Assembly (NCBI GenBank): GCA_910578335.1 | Contig: CAJTPU010000012.1 | Location: 56,385 to 120,384 of the forward strand | DNA length: 64,000 nt | DNA from: an uncultured Lachnospiraceae bacterium | GTDB taxonomy: Bacteria; Bacillota; Clostridia; Lachnospirales; Lachnospiraceae | Direction of reading: 5' to 3' | Program-made: the position numbers and the translations under genes | Notes under the pieces: model-generated | What the model was told of the DNA's origin: nothing | Database searches by the model: none | What the model saw: only the letters and a program-made list of their open reading frames with translations | Part shown: in pieces, positions 16,598 to 25,231 of the stretch | Position numbering within the stretch: position 1 is the first letter of the stretch | Layout: every line of letters starts with the position of its first letter

Positions 16598-18016
16598 TCA
16601 GCCCACTTTCCCGGGAACCTCATAGCGTATCCTGAATACAGGCGGCTGCTTCATCTCAGTACGGTAATTGTAGTTCCAGTCCGCCGTTCCATCGTCATGG
16701 TTTTCACCGTCCGCAGGCGTTGCAAACAGCCTTACCGCAAGCTTCTGCCTGCCTGCAAGCTTATCCTGATAAAAAGCAGACATCAGGTCTATGGTCTTTA
16801 CCTCGGGAGCCTTATAAAACCAGTGTCCGTTAATCTCTATCATCAGCGCCAGCTTATCTTCCACCGTAATTTCACAGAATTCCGGCGTTTTCTCAAACTC
16901 AATGGGAATCTCGATGCCGTCCGCATCCTCCGAACCGCCCCAGCGCAAAGCCGCTGGAAACTGCACTTCCTCCCCCGAAGTCATTTCCGGCATAAAATAC
17001 GGGTCATGCAGTACCTTTTTATACTCCGCAAGCATGGGCTGTTCGATGCCCACGGTGCGGTTGTTCGGGTCTTCAATTTCCAGACCCAGACGCCCTCTGT
17101 CGCGGAACTGGTACATGGAAATCCCCCTAAACCAGTCCTCCGTATGATTGTCTCGGAAAGCCTCCGCAAAACGCACGACGGATTCCCCCTGTGCAAAGGC
17201 GCCGGTCACATCACCGTCCGTATTAAACTCTGCCGTTGTCATAGGCTTTTTGCCGCAAAGGGACGTCAACCTATCTGCCGTATTTTTAAACTTCTCGTAA
17301 TATCCTGCCACGCTGTCACACTTGTACTGTCCGCCGCCTGCTTCCGCAACATCATAAGGCCAGCCATAGTGCAACGCCAGATAACAGTCCGCCGACCAAA
17401 TATCCGCCGCTTTATATGCTTCTAAGAATTCGTCTTCATATTCAACACCGGAACCGTCCGCCTTTAAAAAGCCCGCACAGAAAATCGTGCTGACATTGGG
17501 CGCTTCCTCCTTGATAATATTGTGGAAACGCACAAAGAACTCTCCCACTTCTTTATAAGAAAAACGCTTGTTGTGCGTAAACCAGCTACCGGCACATTCA
17601 TGATTGATGCGGATGCGCATACGTCCAAAAGGCTTTAACTGGCGCGCCACCTTTCTAAGCTGCTCGTCGTCCAGCGAGCAGTCAATCGTCAGCGTCAGCA
17701 GTACGTCCTGCCCATGGCGGCGGATATCCCGCATCTGCTCAAAGGGCTGCCCCTGTGCATCATAAGGAAAATAGTCGTCGTAGGGATAGTCCCACTGAAA
17801 ACTGATTTCCATGTCCTTGCACGCCTCGCTGATTCTCTTCGGCCATTGCGCATCCTTAGGATAATAGGTATACATAATGTTGACACAGCGATGGGGTCTG
17901 CCCAGCTTATGTAAAATGTAATCCTGGCAGACATACTCTGCGCGCTCGCTGCCGTCTCCCAAGTCCAAGCCGCATTTTGCCTCTCCCATATGAACCTTAT
18001 TATATTTTTCTGCCAT
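16598..18016 (-). CDS. Putative clan GH-A glycoside hydrolase (GH26-like)
   Basis: A cytoplasmic protein of about 472 residues with the look of a TIM-barrel glycosidase. RMRIRINHECAGSWF (near residue 150) fits a strand-4 acid/base Glu, and KKPMTTAEFNTDGD (near 255) fits a strand-7 nucleophile Glu, as in GH26 mannanases. A C-terminal region (residues 330-460) appears to be a beta-rich module. The family assignment is by motif only; other clan-A families are possible. The start at 18016 has GGGAGGA five bases upstream; the frame is open to 18127 but runs into the rplT terminator. Confidence 0.62.
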   Translation of the reverse strand: MAEKYNKVHMGEAKCGLDLGDGSERAEYVCQDYILHKLGRPHRCVNIMYTYYPKDAQWPKRISEACKDMEISFQWDYPYDDYFPYDAQGQPFEQMRDIRRHGQDVLLTLTIDCSLDDEQLRKVARQLKPFGRMRIRINHECAGSWFTHNKRFSYKEVGEFFVRFHNIIKEEAPNVSTIFCAGFLKADGSGVEYEDEFLEAYKAADIWSADCYLALHYGWPYDVAEAGGGQYKCDSVAGYYEKFKNTADRLTSLCGKKPMTTAEFNTDGDVTGAFAQGESVVRFAEAFRDNHTEDWFRGISMYQFRDRGRLGLEIEDPNNRTVGIEQPMLAEYKKVLHDPYFMPEMTSGEEVQFPAALRWGGSEDADGIEIPIEFEKTPEFCEITVEDKLALMIEINGHWFYKAPEVKTIDLMSAFYQDKLAGRQKLAVRLFATPADGENHDDGTADWNYNYRTEMKQPPVFRIRYEVPGKVG

Positions 18017-18072
18017 AAAATCCTCCCAAAATATTGACTTACCATTTGGCATCAAAAGCCCGGCTGATAGAA

Positions 18073-18121
18073 AAAAAGCACCTCCCGCCGCCGCAGGAAA
18101 CCTGCTACGCATTCCGGAAGG
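18073..18121 (-). terminator. Terminator of infC-rpmI-rplT
   Basis: Just after rplT the minus strand folds GCGCCTTCC...GTAGCAGG / CCTGC...GGGAGGTGC with a TTT loop, then TTTTTTTC. The outer arms (GGCGCCTTCCGGAAT and GGAGGTGCTTTT) and the 5' flank are nearly the same as in the hairpin at 16467-16526, while the inner stem differs. Confidence 0.82.
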
Positions 18122-18138
18122 CGCCATATGTGCATGTT

Positions 18139-18495
18139 TTATGCAATTTTTGTCTTTGCAAGTTCTGCCAGCGTCTTAAAGCCTTCGCTGTCATTCACAG
18201 CCATCTCCGCAAGCATTTTTCTGTTGATGTCAACGCCCGCCTGCTTCAATCCATACATAAATTTGCTGTAGGACAAACCGTTCATTCTTGCTGCCGCATT
18301 GATACGCGCAATCCAAAGCTGTCTGAACTGACGCTTTCTCTCTTTTCTGCCCGCGTAAGAGCTTGCAAGCGCACGCATAACGGACTGCTTTGCCACCCTG
18401 TACTGTTTGCTTCTTGCACCTCTGTAGCCCTTTGCAAGCTTTAATACTCTGTTATGTTTTCTTCTGGCATTCATGCCGCCTTTAATTCTTGCCAT
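18139..18495 (-). CDS. rplT: 50S ribosomal protein L20
   Basis: L20 binds 23S rRNA early in large-subunit assembly and, in Bacillus, represses its own operon through the leader. The 118 residues are full length, starting MARIKGGMNARRKHNRVLKLAKGYRGARS with the basic N-terminal extension and the conserved RQLWIARINAAARMNGLSYSKF. It lies 25 bases after rpmI and ends at a strong terminator. Confidence 0.99.
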   Translation of the reverse strand: MARIKGGMNARRKHNRVLKLAKGYRGARSKQYRVAKQSVMRALASSYAGRKERKRQFRQLWIARINAAARMNGLSYSKFMYGLKQAGVDINRKMLAEMAVNDSEGFKTLAELAKTKIA

Positions 18496-18520
18496 GTCTT
18501 ATTTTCCTCCTTGCCGGTTA

Positions 18521-18718
18521 TTATAAATACGGTAAAATCTTCTTCATGTTCTTCACATTCGTCTTGTCTGTGATAGCAGGTTTTCTCAGATTACGTTTCC
18601 GCTTCGTGGTTTTCTTGGTTAAGATATGGCTTTTATAAGCTTTACTTCTTTTTAACTTACCTGTTCCTGTCACTCTAAAACGCTTCGCTGCCGCTCTGCT
18701 TGTCTTCATTTTTGGCAT
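18521..18718 (-). CDS. rpmI: 50S ribosomal protein L35
   Basis: Small basic large-subunit protein, 65 residues, full length: MPKMKTSRAAAKRFRVTGTG with LKRSKAYKSHILTKK. Middle gene of infC-rpmI-rplT, 44 bases after infC. Confidence 0.98.
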   Translation of the reverse strand: MPKMKTSRAAAKRFRVTGTGKLKRSKAYKSHILTKKTTKRKRNLRKPAITDKTNVKNMKKILPYL

Positions 18719-18762
18719 AACAATTTCCTCCTGTTTTTTGCTTAATATCTATTTTAACTGTG

Positions 18763-19272
18763 CTAGCTTCGCTTCTCAGTTAAAAACATAGTCATGCTCC
18801 GCCCCTCTACCTTGGGCGCTTTTTCCACAATGGCGATATCGGACAGGCTTGCTGCAAAATCATCCAGAATGTGCTTGCTGTTGTTCATATGCGCCATCTC
18901 CCTGCCGCGGAACCGCAGGGTAATCTTTACCTTGTCTCCCTTTGTCAAAAACTTCCTTGCCGCGTTTACCTTGGTGTTTAAATCATTGGTATCGATATTG
19001 GGAGACAGTCTGATTTCCTTTATCTCGATAATCTTCTGTTTTTTTCTGGCTTCCTTCTCTTTTCTAGCCTGTTCATACTTGAACTTTCCATAATCCACAA
19101 TCTTACATACGGGCGGCTTTGCCGTGGGTGCGATTTTCACTAAATCAAGCCCTGCTTCCTCCGCCAGCCTTTGTGCTTCCTTTGACGACATAACGCCCAA
19201 CTGTTCCCCGCTCTCGCCAATGAGACGTACCTCTTTGTCCCTAATCTGTTCGTTAATCATTAATTCGCTAAT
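18763..19272 (-). CDS. infC: Translation initiation factor IF-3, ATT start
   Basis: IF-3 binds the 30S subunit and checks start codon and initiator tRNA. The two-domain protein is intact: MINEQIRDKEVRLIGESGEQ (N-domain), a Lys/Arg/Glu linker (YEQARKEKEARKKQKIIEIKE), and the C-domain with ITLRFRGREMAHMN. The best start is ATT at 19272 (ATT AGC GAA TTA ATG ATT), because GGAGGG lies seven bases upstream. The ATG at 19287 contains that site and has none of its own; the ATG at 19260 is too far from it. A non-standard ATT/AUU start is known for infC in E. coli and many bacteria and lets IF-3 limit its own translation. From ATT the protein is 169 residues. Confidence 0.95.
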   Translation of the reverse strand: MSELMINEQIRDKEVRLIGESGEQLGVMSSKEAQRLAEEAGLDLVKIAPTAKPPVCKIVDYGKFKYEQARKEKEARKKQKIIEIKEIRLSPNIDTNDLNTKVNAARKFLTKGDKVKITLRFRGREMAHMNNSKHILDDFAASLSDIAIVEKAPKVEGRSMTMFLTEKRS

Positions 19273-19523
19273 GGCTGTACCCTCCATAAAGAAAATAAAA
19301 GTGGATAGCATAACTATCCACTCGTCATTCATACCTTTCACAATCCTCTTTATCCCTTCAGGCAAACCGCTCCTTTTATGGGCGCCGCTGCACAGACAAT
19401 TTTCTGCTTCTGCCTTAAAAGACTGTCAGCCGGACTATGTGATTTTGAATTATTGACGCTTACGAGCATGTGCTGTAAGGTGAGAGCGGATACTCTGCTT
19501 GCTTATTGTGTGCTTTCACACGC
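19273..19523 (-). promoter_or_regulatory. infC operon leader (L20-leader type)
   Basis: About 250 bases of untranslated leader run from the promoter to the infC start, with no gene. It ends in a terminator hairpin directly before the ribosome site. The same arrangement in Bacillus subtilis lets L20 cause early termination of infC-rpmI-rplT. I infer L20 control from synteny and the terminator; I did not fold the L20-binding site. Confidence 0.7.
19292..19323 (-). terminator. Leader terminator before infC
   Basis: Minus strand: GTGGATAG, loop TTATG, CTATCCAC, then TTTTATTTTCTTT. It lies 20 bases before the infC ribosome site and would stop transcription before the first gene. Confidence 0.8.
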
Positions 19524-19529
19524 TCATGT

Positions 19530-19558
19530 AGAATAACACACCCACGCTCTCTTGTCAA
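19530..19558 (-). promoter_or_regulatory. Promoter of infC-rpmI-rplT
   Basis: Perfect TTGACA (19553-19558), 17-bp spacer, TATTCT (19530-19535). Transcription would begin near 19523. Confidence 0.85.
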
Positions 19559-19600
19559 TTCCTTTTTTTGTTTTTCTTCCTTTGTTTTTTCTTTTCCTTT

Positions 19601-20734
19601 TTATTGCAGTATAAACCGCATGTACACAGGGTCATGGTCCGAATACCGGTACTGCCAGTCCACATTTTCATACCATGTGCATTCTATATTGTCAGAGATA
19701 ATGAAACCGTCCAGCGTTACCGTGTAAGTAGTCTCAGGATTGTACGCCTCGTCTGCATTCCGCGCGCTGTTGTGCATATCGGCAAGCTCTTTTTCCGTAA
19801 AATCATCCAGACAGAACCGGAAGCCCTCCGGCAGCTCCTCCCGCGGGAAGGGGTACGCCCAGGATTCCCTCTCGCTGCCGTCATCCGTAAGTGCCTTTAA
19901 ATCGTGATTGAAATCACCGCCGCAGATAACGTAATTGCCCGCCGCATATTCCTTCTGCATGTCCTCGCAGAGCATGGCTATCTGTCCCTGCCGGATTGCA
20001 TCACTGTTGCCGTAAGCCGACATATGCAGGTTGATAATGCAGAGGTATTTTCCGCCCTCCACCGGTATCCTGTTTATGCTGTAGCAGCGGTCCAAATCCA
20101 GAAACTTACTAAAAGAGGTGGATATGGGGAAGCTCCGCCGCAGCGCGCTTTCAATCGGATAAGCCGACATGACGGCAATTCCCGCCCTGCTCTTTCCGTG
20201 AGGCTCCGTCAAAGGGTAGAAAAGAAACGCGGAATCGTAGTTTACCGCAAAGGTCATGTAATAGTCCTTGTAGTATTCCTGAATTTCCTCATACTCGTCC
20301 ACATGATAGCTTCTTGTGGCATCAAAATCCACCTCCTGCCACAGCATAAAATCCGGGTGCAGGCTTTCTTCCACCGAGGAAGCCGCGCCGCGCACGGTCT
20401 CAAGCACGCTTTCCTTACTCTCCGCCACGGAGGACTTGCCGCCATCCATAAAAAAGCTGAACTGCGGCGTATAAGCGCCAAAGCCGATATTGTAGGTGGC
20501 AATGCTGTACTCCTGTCCAATCTGCACCGGCGTTTCCTTTTGATTATCCGCTTCTTTCGTTATGGTTACGGTAAGCTCCAGATTATCGGGGAGCCGTTTG
20601 TACGACAAAATAACGTAAGCCAGATAAACCAATACCACCAGCACAAGCGCGCCTGCCATTACGCCGATAGTCCGGCACGCCGCCTTTAAAATCCGTTTTC
20701 CCGACGAAGTGTTTTCTTTCCCGCTCTTTGCCAT
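19601..20734 (-). CDS. Membrane-anchored endonuclease/exonuclease/phosphatase-family protein
   Basis: A 377-residue protein with one N-terminal membrane helix (IGVMAGALVLVVLVYLAYVIL, residues 24-44), so the catalytic domain faces outward. EEP-superfamily motifs are in order: IATYNIGFG (Asn metal ligand), PDFMLWQEVDFD (catalytic Glu), CIINLHMSAYGN, VICGGDFNHD (G-D-F-N), and YRYSDHDPVYMRF (S-D-H). Related proteins hydrolyse phosphodiesters of nucleic acids, phospholipids or sphingomyelin; the substrate is not given by the sequence. It is a single gene between the infC promoter and the malic enzyme promoter. Confidence 0.85.
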   Translation of the reverse strand: MAKSGKENTSSGKRILKAACRTIGVMAGALVLVVLVYLAYVILSYKRLPDNLELTVTITKEADNQKETPVQIGQEYSIATYNIGFGAYTPQFSFFMDGGKSSVAESKESVLETVRGAASSVEESLHPDFMLWQEVDFDATRSYHVDEYEEIQEYYKDYYMTFAVNYDSAFLFYPLTEPHGKSRAGIAVMSAYPIESALRRSFPISTSFSKFLDLDRCYSINRIPVEGGKYLCIINLHMSAYGNSDAIRQGQIAMLCEDMQKEYAAGNYVICGGDFNHDLKALTDDGSERESWAYPFPREELPEGFRFCLDDFTEKELADMHNSARNADEAYNPETTYTVTLDGFIISDNIECTWYENVDWQYRYSDHDPVYMRFILQ

Positions 20735-20930
20735 TTGCCATCCCTCTCCCTCTCAAAATCCTCTCTTGCAGCAGGTATTTCACATCAAATCCCGCATACT
20801 CACGCCTGCCTTACATTCCTGCTACAAGCATACCACACGCAGCCTGTAAAGTCCAGTCTGCACCGCTATGGGAAACGGCAAACTGCCTCTCATCCCCTGC
20901 TAAGCAGCGCATAACGCCCAAAACTTCTCC

Positions 20931-20959
20931 TTGCACCCCACCCTGAAATATACTATGAT
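20931..20959 (+). promoter_or_regulatory. Promoter of the malic enzyme gene
   Basis: TTGCAC (20931-20936), 17-bp spacer, TATGAT (20954-20959), about 50 bases before the ATG at 21010. The remaining gap back to 20735 shows no gene. Confidence 0.65.
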
Positions 20960-21009
20960 AGGAGAAAAAGCAAATGACATCATTCCATGGAAAGAAAAGA
21001 GGGACAACC

Positions 21010-22161
21010 ATGACAACCAATGAGAAAGCATTACTGCTCCACAAACAATGGAACGGAAAAATCGAAACGGTAAGCAAAACGCCCGTCAAAACCAGAGAGG
21101 ATTTGGCACTTGCCTATACCCCGGGTGTTGCAGAGCCCTGCAAGGTGATTGCAGAGGATAGAGAAGCTGCCTATCAATATACCATGAAAGCCAATACCGT
21201 AGCCGTCATATCGGATGGCAGCGCCGTTTTAGGTCTGGGCAATATCGGTCCCTACGCCGCAATGCCTGTTATGGAGGGCAAGGCGGTACTGTTTAAGGAA
21301 TTTGGCGGTGTCAATGCAGTCCCGATTTGTCTGGATACACAGGACACCGAAGAAATCATCAAAACCGTTGCCCATCTTGCACCCGGCTTTGGCGGCATCA
21401 ATCTGGAGGATATCAGCGCTCCCCGGTGCTTTGAAATTGAAGAACGCTTAAAGCAAATGCTTGATATTCCCGTTTTTCATGACGACCAGCACGGTACCGC
21501 CATTGTGGTGCTTGCCGGTATTATCAATGCCCTGAAGGTAACGGGAAAGAAAAAAGAAGACTGTAAAATCGTCGTAAACGGCGCCGGCAGCGCGGGCGTT
21601 GCCATCACAAAGCTGCTGCTCACTTACGGCTTTCCCGACATCATTATGTGCGACAAGACCGGTATCGTTTCCAAGAAAACAGAAGGTCTCAACTGGATGC
21701 AGCAAAAGATGACGGAAGTTACCAATCTGCAGAATATGACCGGCACGCTTGCAGACGCCATGCGGGGCGCAGACATCTTTGTGGGTGTCTCCGCGCCGAA
21801 TATCGTAAGCGAAGAAATGGTTGCCTCCATGAATACGGATGCCATTCTCTTTGCCATGGCAAATCCCGTTCCTGAAATCATGCCCGATGTGGCAAAGAAG
21901 GCAGGCGCAAGAGTAGTCGGCACCGGACGCTCTGATTTCCCCAATCAAGTCAATAACGTGGTTGCCTTCCCCGGCATCTTCAAGGGCGCTTTGGAAGGAC
22001 GCGCCACGCAGATTACGGAGGAGATGAAGCTGGCTGCCGCTCTTGCCATTGCAGGGCTTGTACCCGAAGAAGCGCTTAGCGAGGACAACATCATGCCGGA
22101 AGCGTTCAATCCCAGGGTGGCAGAAGTCGTTGCAGAAGCGGTAAAATCCCATATCAAATAG
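21010..22161 (+). CDS. NAD(P)-dependent malic enzyme
   Basis: Oxidatively decarboxylates malate to pyruvate and CO2. The 383 residues fit the short bacterial form. Motifs: LAYTPGVAEPC, VLGLGNIGPYAAMPVMEGKA, FGGVNAVPICLDTQD, GGINLEDISAPRCFEIE (metal-site acids), VFHDDQHGTAIVVLAG, and the dinucleotide fold IVVNGAGSAGVAITKLL. Cofactor preference cannot be fixed by eye. The ATG at 21010 follows AGAGGGAC; an ATG at 20974 is open but lacks a good site. Confidence 0.95.
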   Translation: MTTNEKALLLHKQWNGKIETVSKTPVKTREDLALAYTPGVAEPCKVIAEDREAAYQYTMKANTVAVISDGSAVLGLGNIGPYAAMPVMEGKAVLFKEFGGVNAVPICLDTQDTEEIIKTVAHLAPGFGGINLEDISAPRCFEIEERLKQMLDIPVFHDDQHGTAIVVLAGIINALKVTGKKKEDCKIVVNGAGSAGVAITKLLLTYGFPDIIMCDKTGIVSKKTEGLNWMQQKMTEVTNLQNMTGTLADAMRGADIFVGVSAPNIVSEEMVASMNTDAILFAMANPVPEIMPDVAKKAGARVVGTGRSDFPNQVNNVVAFPGIFKGALEGRATQITEEMKLAAALAIAGLVPEEALSEDNIMPEAFNPRVAEVVAEAVKSHIK

Positions 22162-22171
22162 GACGGCGCGC

Positions 22172-23176
22172 ATGAATCCGGCATGGCTCTCCAAACCATA
22201 TTACTCTTTGGATGCTTACCTGAAGCATACCTACAAAGAAAAATATTATAAGCTGGCGCTTGACGGCGGTTTTACCTGCCCTAACAGGGACGGCACATTA
22301 GGACAAGACGGCTGTATTTTCTGCAGTGCGGGCGGAAGCGGTGATTTTGCCACACGGACTACTCCTGCTTCCGTCAAGGAACAGGTTCTTGCCGGCAGGC
22401 AGCTTTTCCGGGGGAAAAATACCGGCAGCCGCTTTATTGCCTATTTTCAGGCATATACCGGCACCTACGCGCCTGTTTGCTACCTGCAGGATATGTATTC
22501 CGCCGCCCTCTCGCTTCCCGAGATTGCCGGCATTTCCATTGCAACCCGCCCCGACTGCCTTGGAGAGGGGGTGCTGGCGCTGCTTGCCAAGCTAAAAAAA
22601 CGCTATCCCGATAAGTTTATCTGGCTCGAGCTTGGACTCCAGACCATACATGAAGATACCGCCGCTTTTATCAAAAGAGGCTACCCGCTCCCCGTTTTTG
22701 AAGAAGCAATGACTGCTCTGTCCGAGCTAAGTATTCCGGTTATTGTGCATGTCATTTTGGGACTGCCGGGCGAAACACCGGATATGATGTACGAAACCGT
22801 GCGCTATTTAAACCATATTCCCGACGCCCGCGGCATGTCTCATGCGGCTCTGCATCCTTTCGGCATCAAGCTGCAGCTTTTGCATATCCTGCAAAATACC
22901 GCTCTTGCGGATATGTATCTGGAAAACCGGATTGCCGGCTTTTTTGCATTGTCACAAGAGGAATATACCGATATCCTGATTCACTGTTTAGAGCTTTTAA
23001 GCCCTGACATCGTGATACACCGACTGACGGGAGACGGACCTAAGGACTTACTGATTGCCCCGCTATGGAGCCTCAATAAAAGAAATGTACTCAACACGCT
23101 GCACAAAACCATGAAACAACGGCAAACATATCAAGGGAGATGTTTTTATGCTGCAGGACCCACTGACCTTATATAA
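22172..23176 (+). CDS. TIGR01212-family radical SAM protein (YhcC type)
   Basis: A 334-residue radical SAM protein. The cluster motif is FTCPNRDGTLGQDGCIFCSAGG, with the C-x12-C-x2-C spacing of this subfamily instead of the usual CxxxCxxC. SIATRPDCL, WLELGLQTIHEDT and VIVHVILGLPGE are the other family blocks. The reaction is unknown. It starts ten bases after the malic enzyme stop and overlaps the next gene by 29 bases. Confidence 0.9.
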   Translation: MNPAWLSKPYYSLDAYLKHTYKEKYYKLALDGGFTCPNRDGTLGQDGCIFCSAGGSGDFATRTTPASVKEQVLAGRQLFRGKNTGSRFIAYFQAYTGTYAPVCYLQDMYSAALSLPEIAGISIATRPDCLGEGVLALLAKLKKRYPDKFIWLELGLQTIHEDTAAFIKRGYPLPVFEEAMTALSELSIPVIVHVILGLPGETPDMMYETVRYLNHIPDARGMSHAALHPFGIKLQLLHILQNTALADMYLENRIAGFFALSQEEYTDILIHCLELLSPDIVIHRLTGDGPKDLLIAPLWSLNKRNVLNTLHKTMKQRQTYQGRCFYAAGPTDLI

Positions 23177-23663
23177 ATTAATTGTACTCTATATGCTCGA
23201 CAGAGTAAGCTTTCCGCTGACCAAGGCGCAAGTCTGCGATTTTATACAGGAAAAAGACTACACCAATTTTTTCACCCTCCAGCAGGTGATTGCGGAACTG
23301 ACTGACACGCAGCTTATCACCGCCACCACGATTTTGAACCGGACGCAGCTTGCCATCACTGAGGAAGGGCGGGAAACCCTCCGCTTCTTTGGCAGCCGCA
23401 TCAGCGCCGCCATCAAAGAGGATGTGGAGGCTTATCTGTCCGAAAAGGAGCTGGCACTGCGAAACGAAGCCTCTGTCACGGCAAATTACTATAAATCCAC
23501 GAGCGGCGAATACGAAGCCCGCCTGATGGCAAAGGACCGCGGTATCACATTAGTTGATATCACGTTATCCGTTCCCGTCAGGGAGGTGGCGGAAGCCGTC
23601 TGTGACAACTGGCAGAAAAAAAACGAAGCTGTCTACCAGTATCTGATAGAACAGCTTTTCTAG
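23148..23663 (+). CDS. DUF4364 family protein
   Basis: A 171-residue protein with an N-terminal winged-helix-like part (MLQDPLTLYKLIVLYMLDRV, LTKAQVCDFI, TLQQVIAELTDTQLI), matching DUF4364, common in Clostridia and possibly DNA-binding. The C-terminal half (YYKSTSGEYEARLMAKDRGITLVDITLSVP) is mixed alpha/beta. GGGAGA lies seven bases before the ATG. Function is unknown; it is probably cotranscribed with the radical SAM gene. Confidence 0.85.
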   Translation: MLQDPLTLYKLIVLYMLDRVSFPLTKAQVCDFIQEKDYTNFFTLQQVIAELTDTQLITATTILNRTQLAITEEGRETLRFFGSRISAAIKEDVEAYLSEKELALRNEASVTANYYKSTSGEYEARLMAKDRGITLVDITLSVPVREVAEAVCDNWQKKNEAVYQYLIEQLF

Positions 23664-23676
23664 GCTGCAGAAGCCG

Positions 23677-24339
23677 CTACGTACTTAAAGCTGTCAGAAG
23701 AGATTTGTAGCGCTCGCTTTCCTCATCGATATCCTGCTTTGTCACGCCATAATACAGATGAATGTCCCTCGCTATCTGTGCCATCGCTCTGCCGGAATAG
23801 GACATCGAAATCACCGGATGAAACCTGTCCAGTTCTATTTCCAGTCTGCCCTCCTCTTTTCTGTCCACCACGTACATATGGTACTCGGTCGGAAAACAGT
23901 CAAACGGAACCGCCTCCGCTCTGTCCTCACACTCCTTCGTCCACGCCTCCAGCTCCTTTTGCCATTTTATCAACGCTTCCTTGTCCGTCAAATCCTCCGG
24001 CGGCAAAAAACGCTTTACTTCTCCCAAAAGCGCCGGTTTTTCCCGCTGTATCAGGCTATATTTCATCCCTCTCTTCCGCTCTTCATAGTAAGGATAGGAA
24101 GCATCGGCTTCTACCGCACTAAAACGCTCCTTTATATAGTCTGTTAGTTCCTCCATGGTATGCGCATTTGGCGTAATCAGCCTGCGCGCACGCTCTCTTT
24201 TCCTTCGGTATTTTTTATTCTGCCGCCATATTCGAAAACGTTTAAAAATATTTTTTTCCCTGCCTTTTCCGAGTATAAATACGGAAGTAGGTCCGTCGGC
24301 GCCCCCGATAATGGAAACTGCACTTGCCGCTTTACTCAT
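23677..24339 (-). CDS. Hypothetical protein with IIGGADGPT motif
   Basis: A 220-residue protein of unknown function. The N-terminus SIIGGADGPTSVFILGK resembles the G-A-D-G-P-T segment of Na+-pumping decarboxylase beta subunits, but the rest is soluble: a very basic stretch (RFRIWRQNKKYRRKRERARR), then an alpha/beta domain. It overlaps the VanZ-like gene by four bases (ATGA), so the two are translationally coupled. Confidence 0.7.
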   Translation of the reverse strand: MSKAASAVSIIGGADGPTSVFILGKGREKNIFKRFRIWRQNKKYRRKRERARRLITPNAHTMEELTDYIKERFSAVEADASYPYYEERKRGMKYSLIQREKPALLGEVKRFLPPEDLTDKEALIKWQKELEAWTKECEDRAEAVPFDCFPTEYHMYVVDRKEEGRLEIELDRFHPVISMSYSGRAMAQIARDIHLYYGVTKQDIDEESERYKSLLTALST

Positions 24340-25166
24340 TTCTTTTCTCCTTCCGTGTTTTTGACCTCATGCCAGCCGCCGTCCGCATACTCATAATGTA
24401 ACACAGTACCGTCCATCAGCCCGATTGCCAAGTTGTAATTGTCCCTTCCCCACATAATCCCCTGAAAACCGCACCAAAGCGATTCTGCATAAATACTGTC
24501 CACAAGCACATTACTTTCCGTATCAAAAATATTGACCCGAATGCTTCTTACCGTGTTTTCTGTCTCCGGATACTCCTGCTTTGCAAGATATGTACCGTCA
24601 AAGCTCTTACAGTCGATTGGGACAAACCAGTTATACTGCCCCGACCGCATATCTTCCACCGCATCCTCTGCGGACGGCTCTTTAAAGAAATAAGACGCAT
24701 ATAACACTGAAAAAATCAGGACGCCCGTGCTTATATACCATAGAAACTTTATCTTATTCCATTTGTGGAGCTTTCCCCCGACTCCCACACCCACCGTATT
24801 TAAAATCAAATCATCCAGCTCCGTATATCCCGTCCCCAGCACATACTGCATACACTCAATCGCCAGAGAAAGAAGAAAGCCATACAGTACAATGCGTCCA
24901 AATTTTATCTCCGGTTTCCGGTATACCAGATACATGCCAAAGGGAATAAATACCACAATATTGCCCAAAAACAGATACAGCACCCGCAGAAGTTCTCCCT
25001 GCCCTAACAGCCGTGCATATTCTGCAAACGGCTTTACATTCAGGCTGCCCTGAAAAAAATGGTTCCACGACATTGCCCACGGGCGAAACACCGTGATGCC
25101 AAGCAGCAAAGCCATGTATACAATAAAAGGAACTTCCCATTTTTTCCGCTTTTTAGAATCTTCCAT
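24336..25166 (-). CDS. VanZ-like membrane protein
   Basis: About 276 residues. The first 150 hold four membrane helices with the VanZ pattern: NIVVFIPFGMYLVY, LYGFLLSLAIECMQYVLGTGYTELDDLILNTVGV. After a helix at IKFLWYISTGVLIFSVLYA an extracytoplasmic domain of about 110 residues follows. VanZ gives low-level teicoplanin resistance in enterococci, but most homologues have no known role. The start at 25166 is preferred because GGGGAGAG precedes it, inside a frame that begins at a GTG (25190). Confidence 0.83.
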   Translation of the reverse strand: MEDSKKRKKWEVPFIVYMALLLGITVFRPWAMSWNHFFQGSLNVKPFAEYARLLGQGELLRVLYLFLGNIVVFIPFGMYLVYRKPEIKFGRIVLYGFLLSLAIECMQYVLGTGYTELDDLILNTVGVGVGGKLHKWNKIKFLWYISTGVLIFSVLYASYFFKEPSAEDAVEDMRSGQYNWFVPIDCKSFDGTYLAKQEYPETENTVRSIRVNIFDTESNVLVDSIYAESLWCGFQGIMWGRDNYNLAIGLMDGTVLHYEYADGGWHEVKNTEGEKK

Positions 25167-25231
25167 CTTTATCCGCTCTCCCCATATCACCTATACGCAT
25201 TTACGGTTTTTCCCCTTTTACTCCGTTTGAC

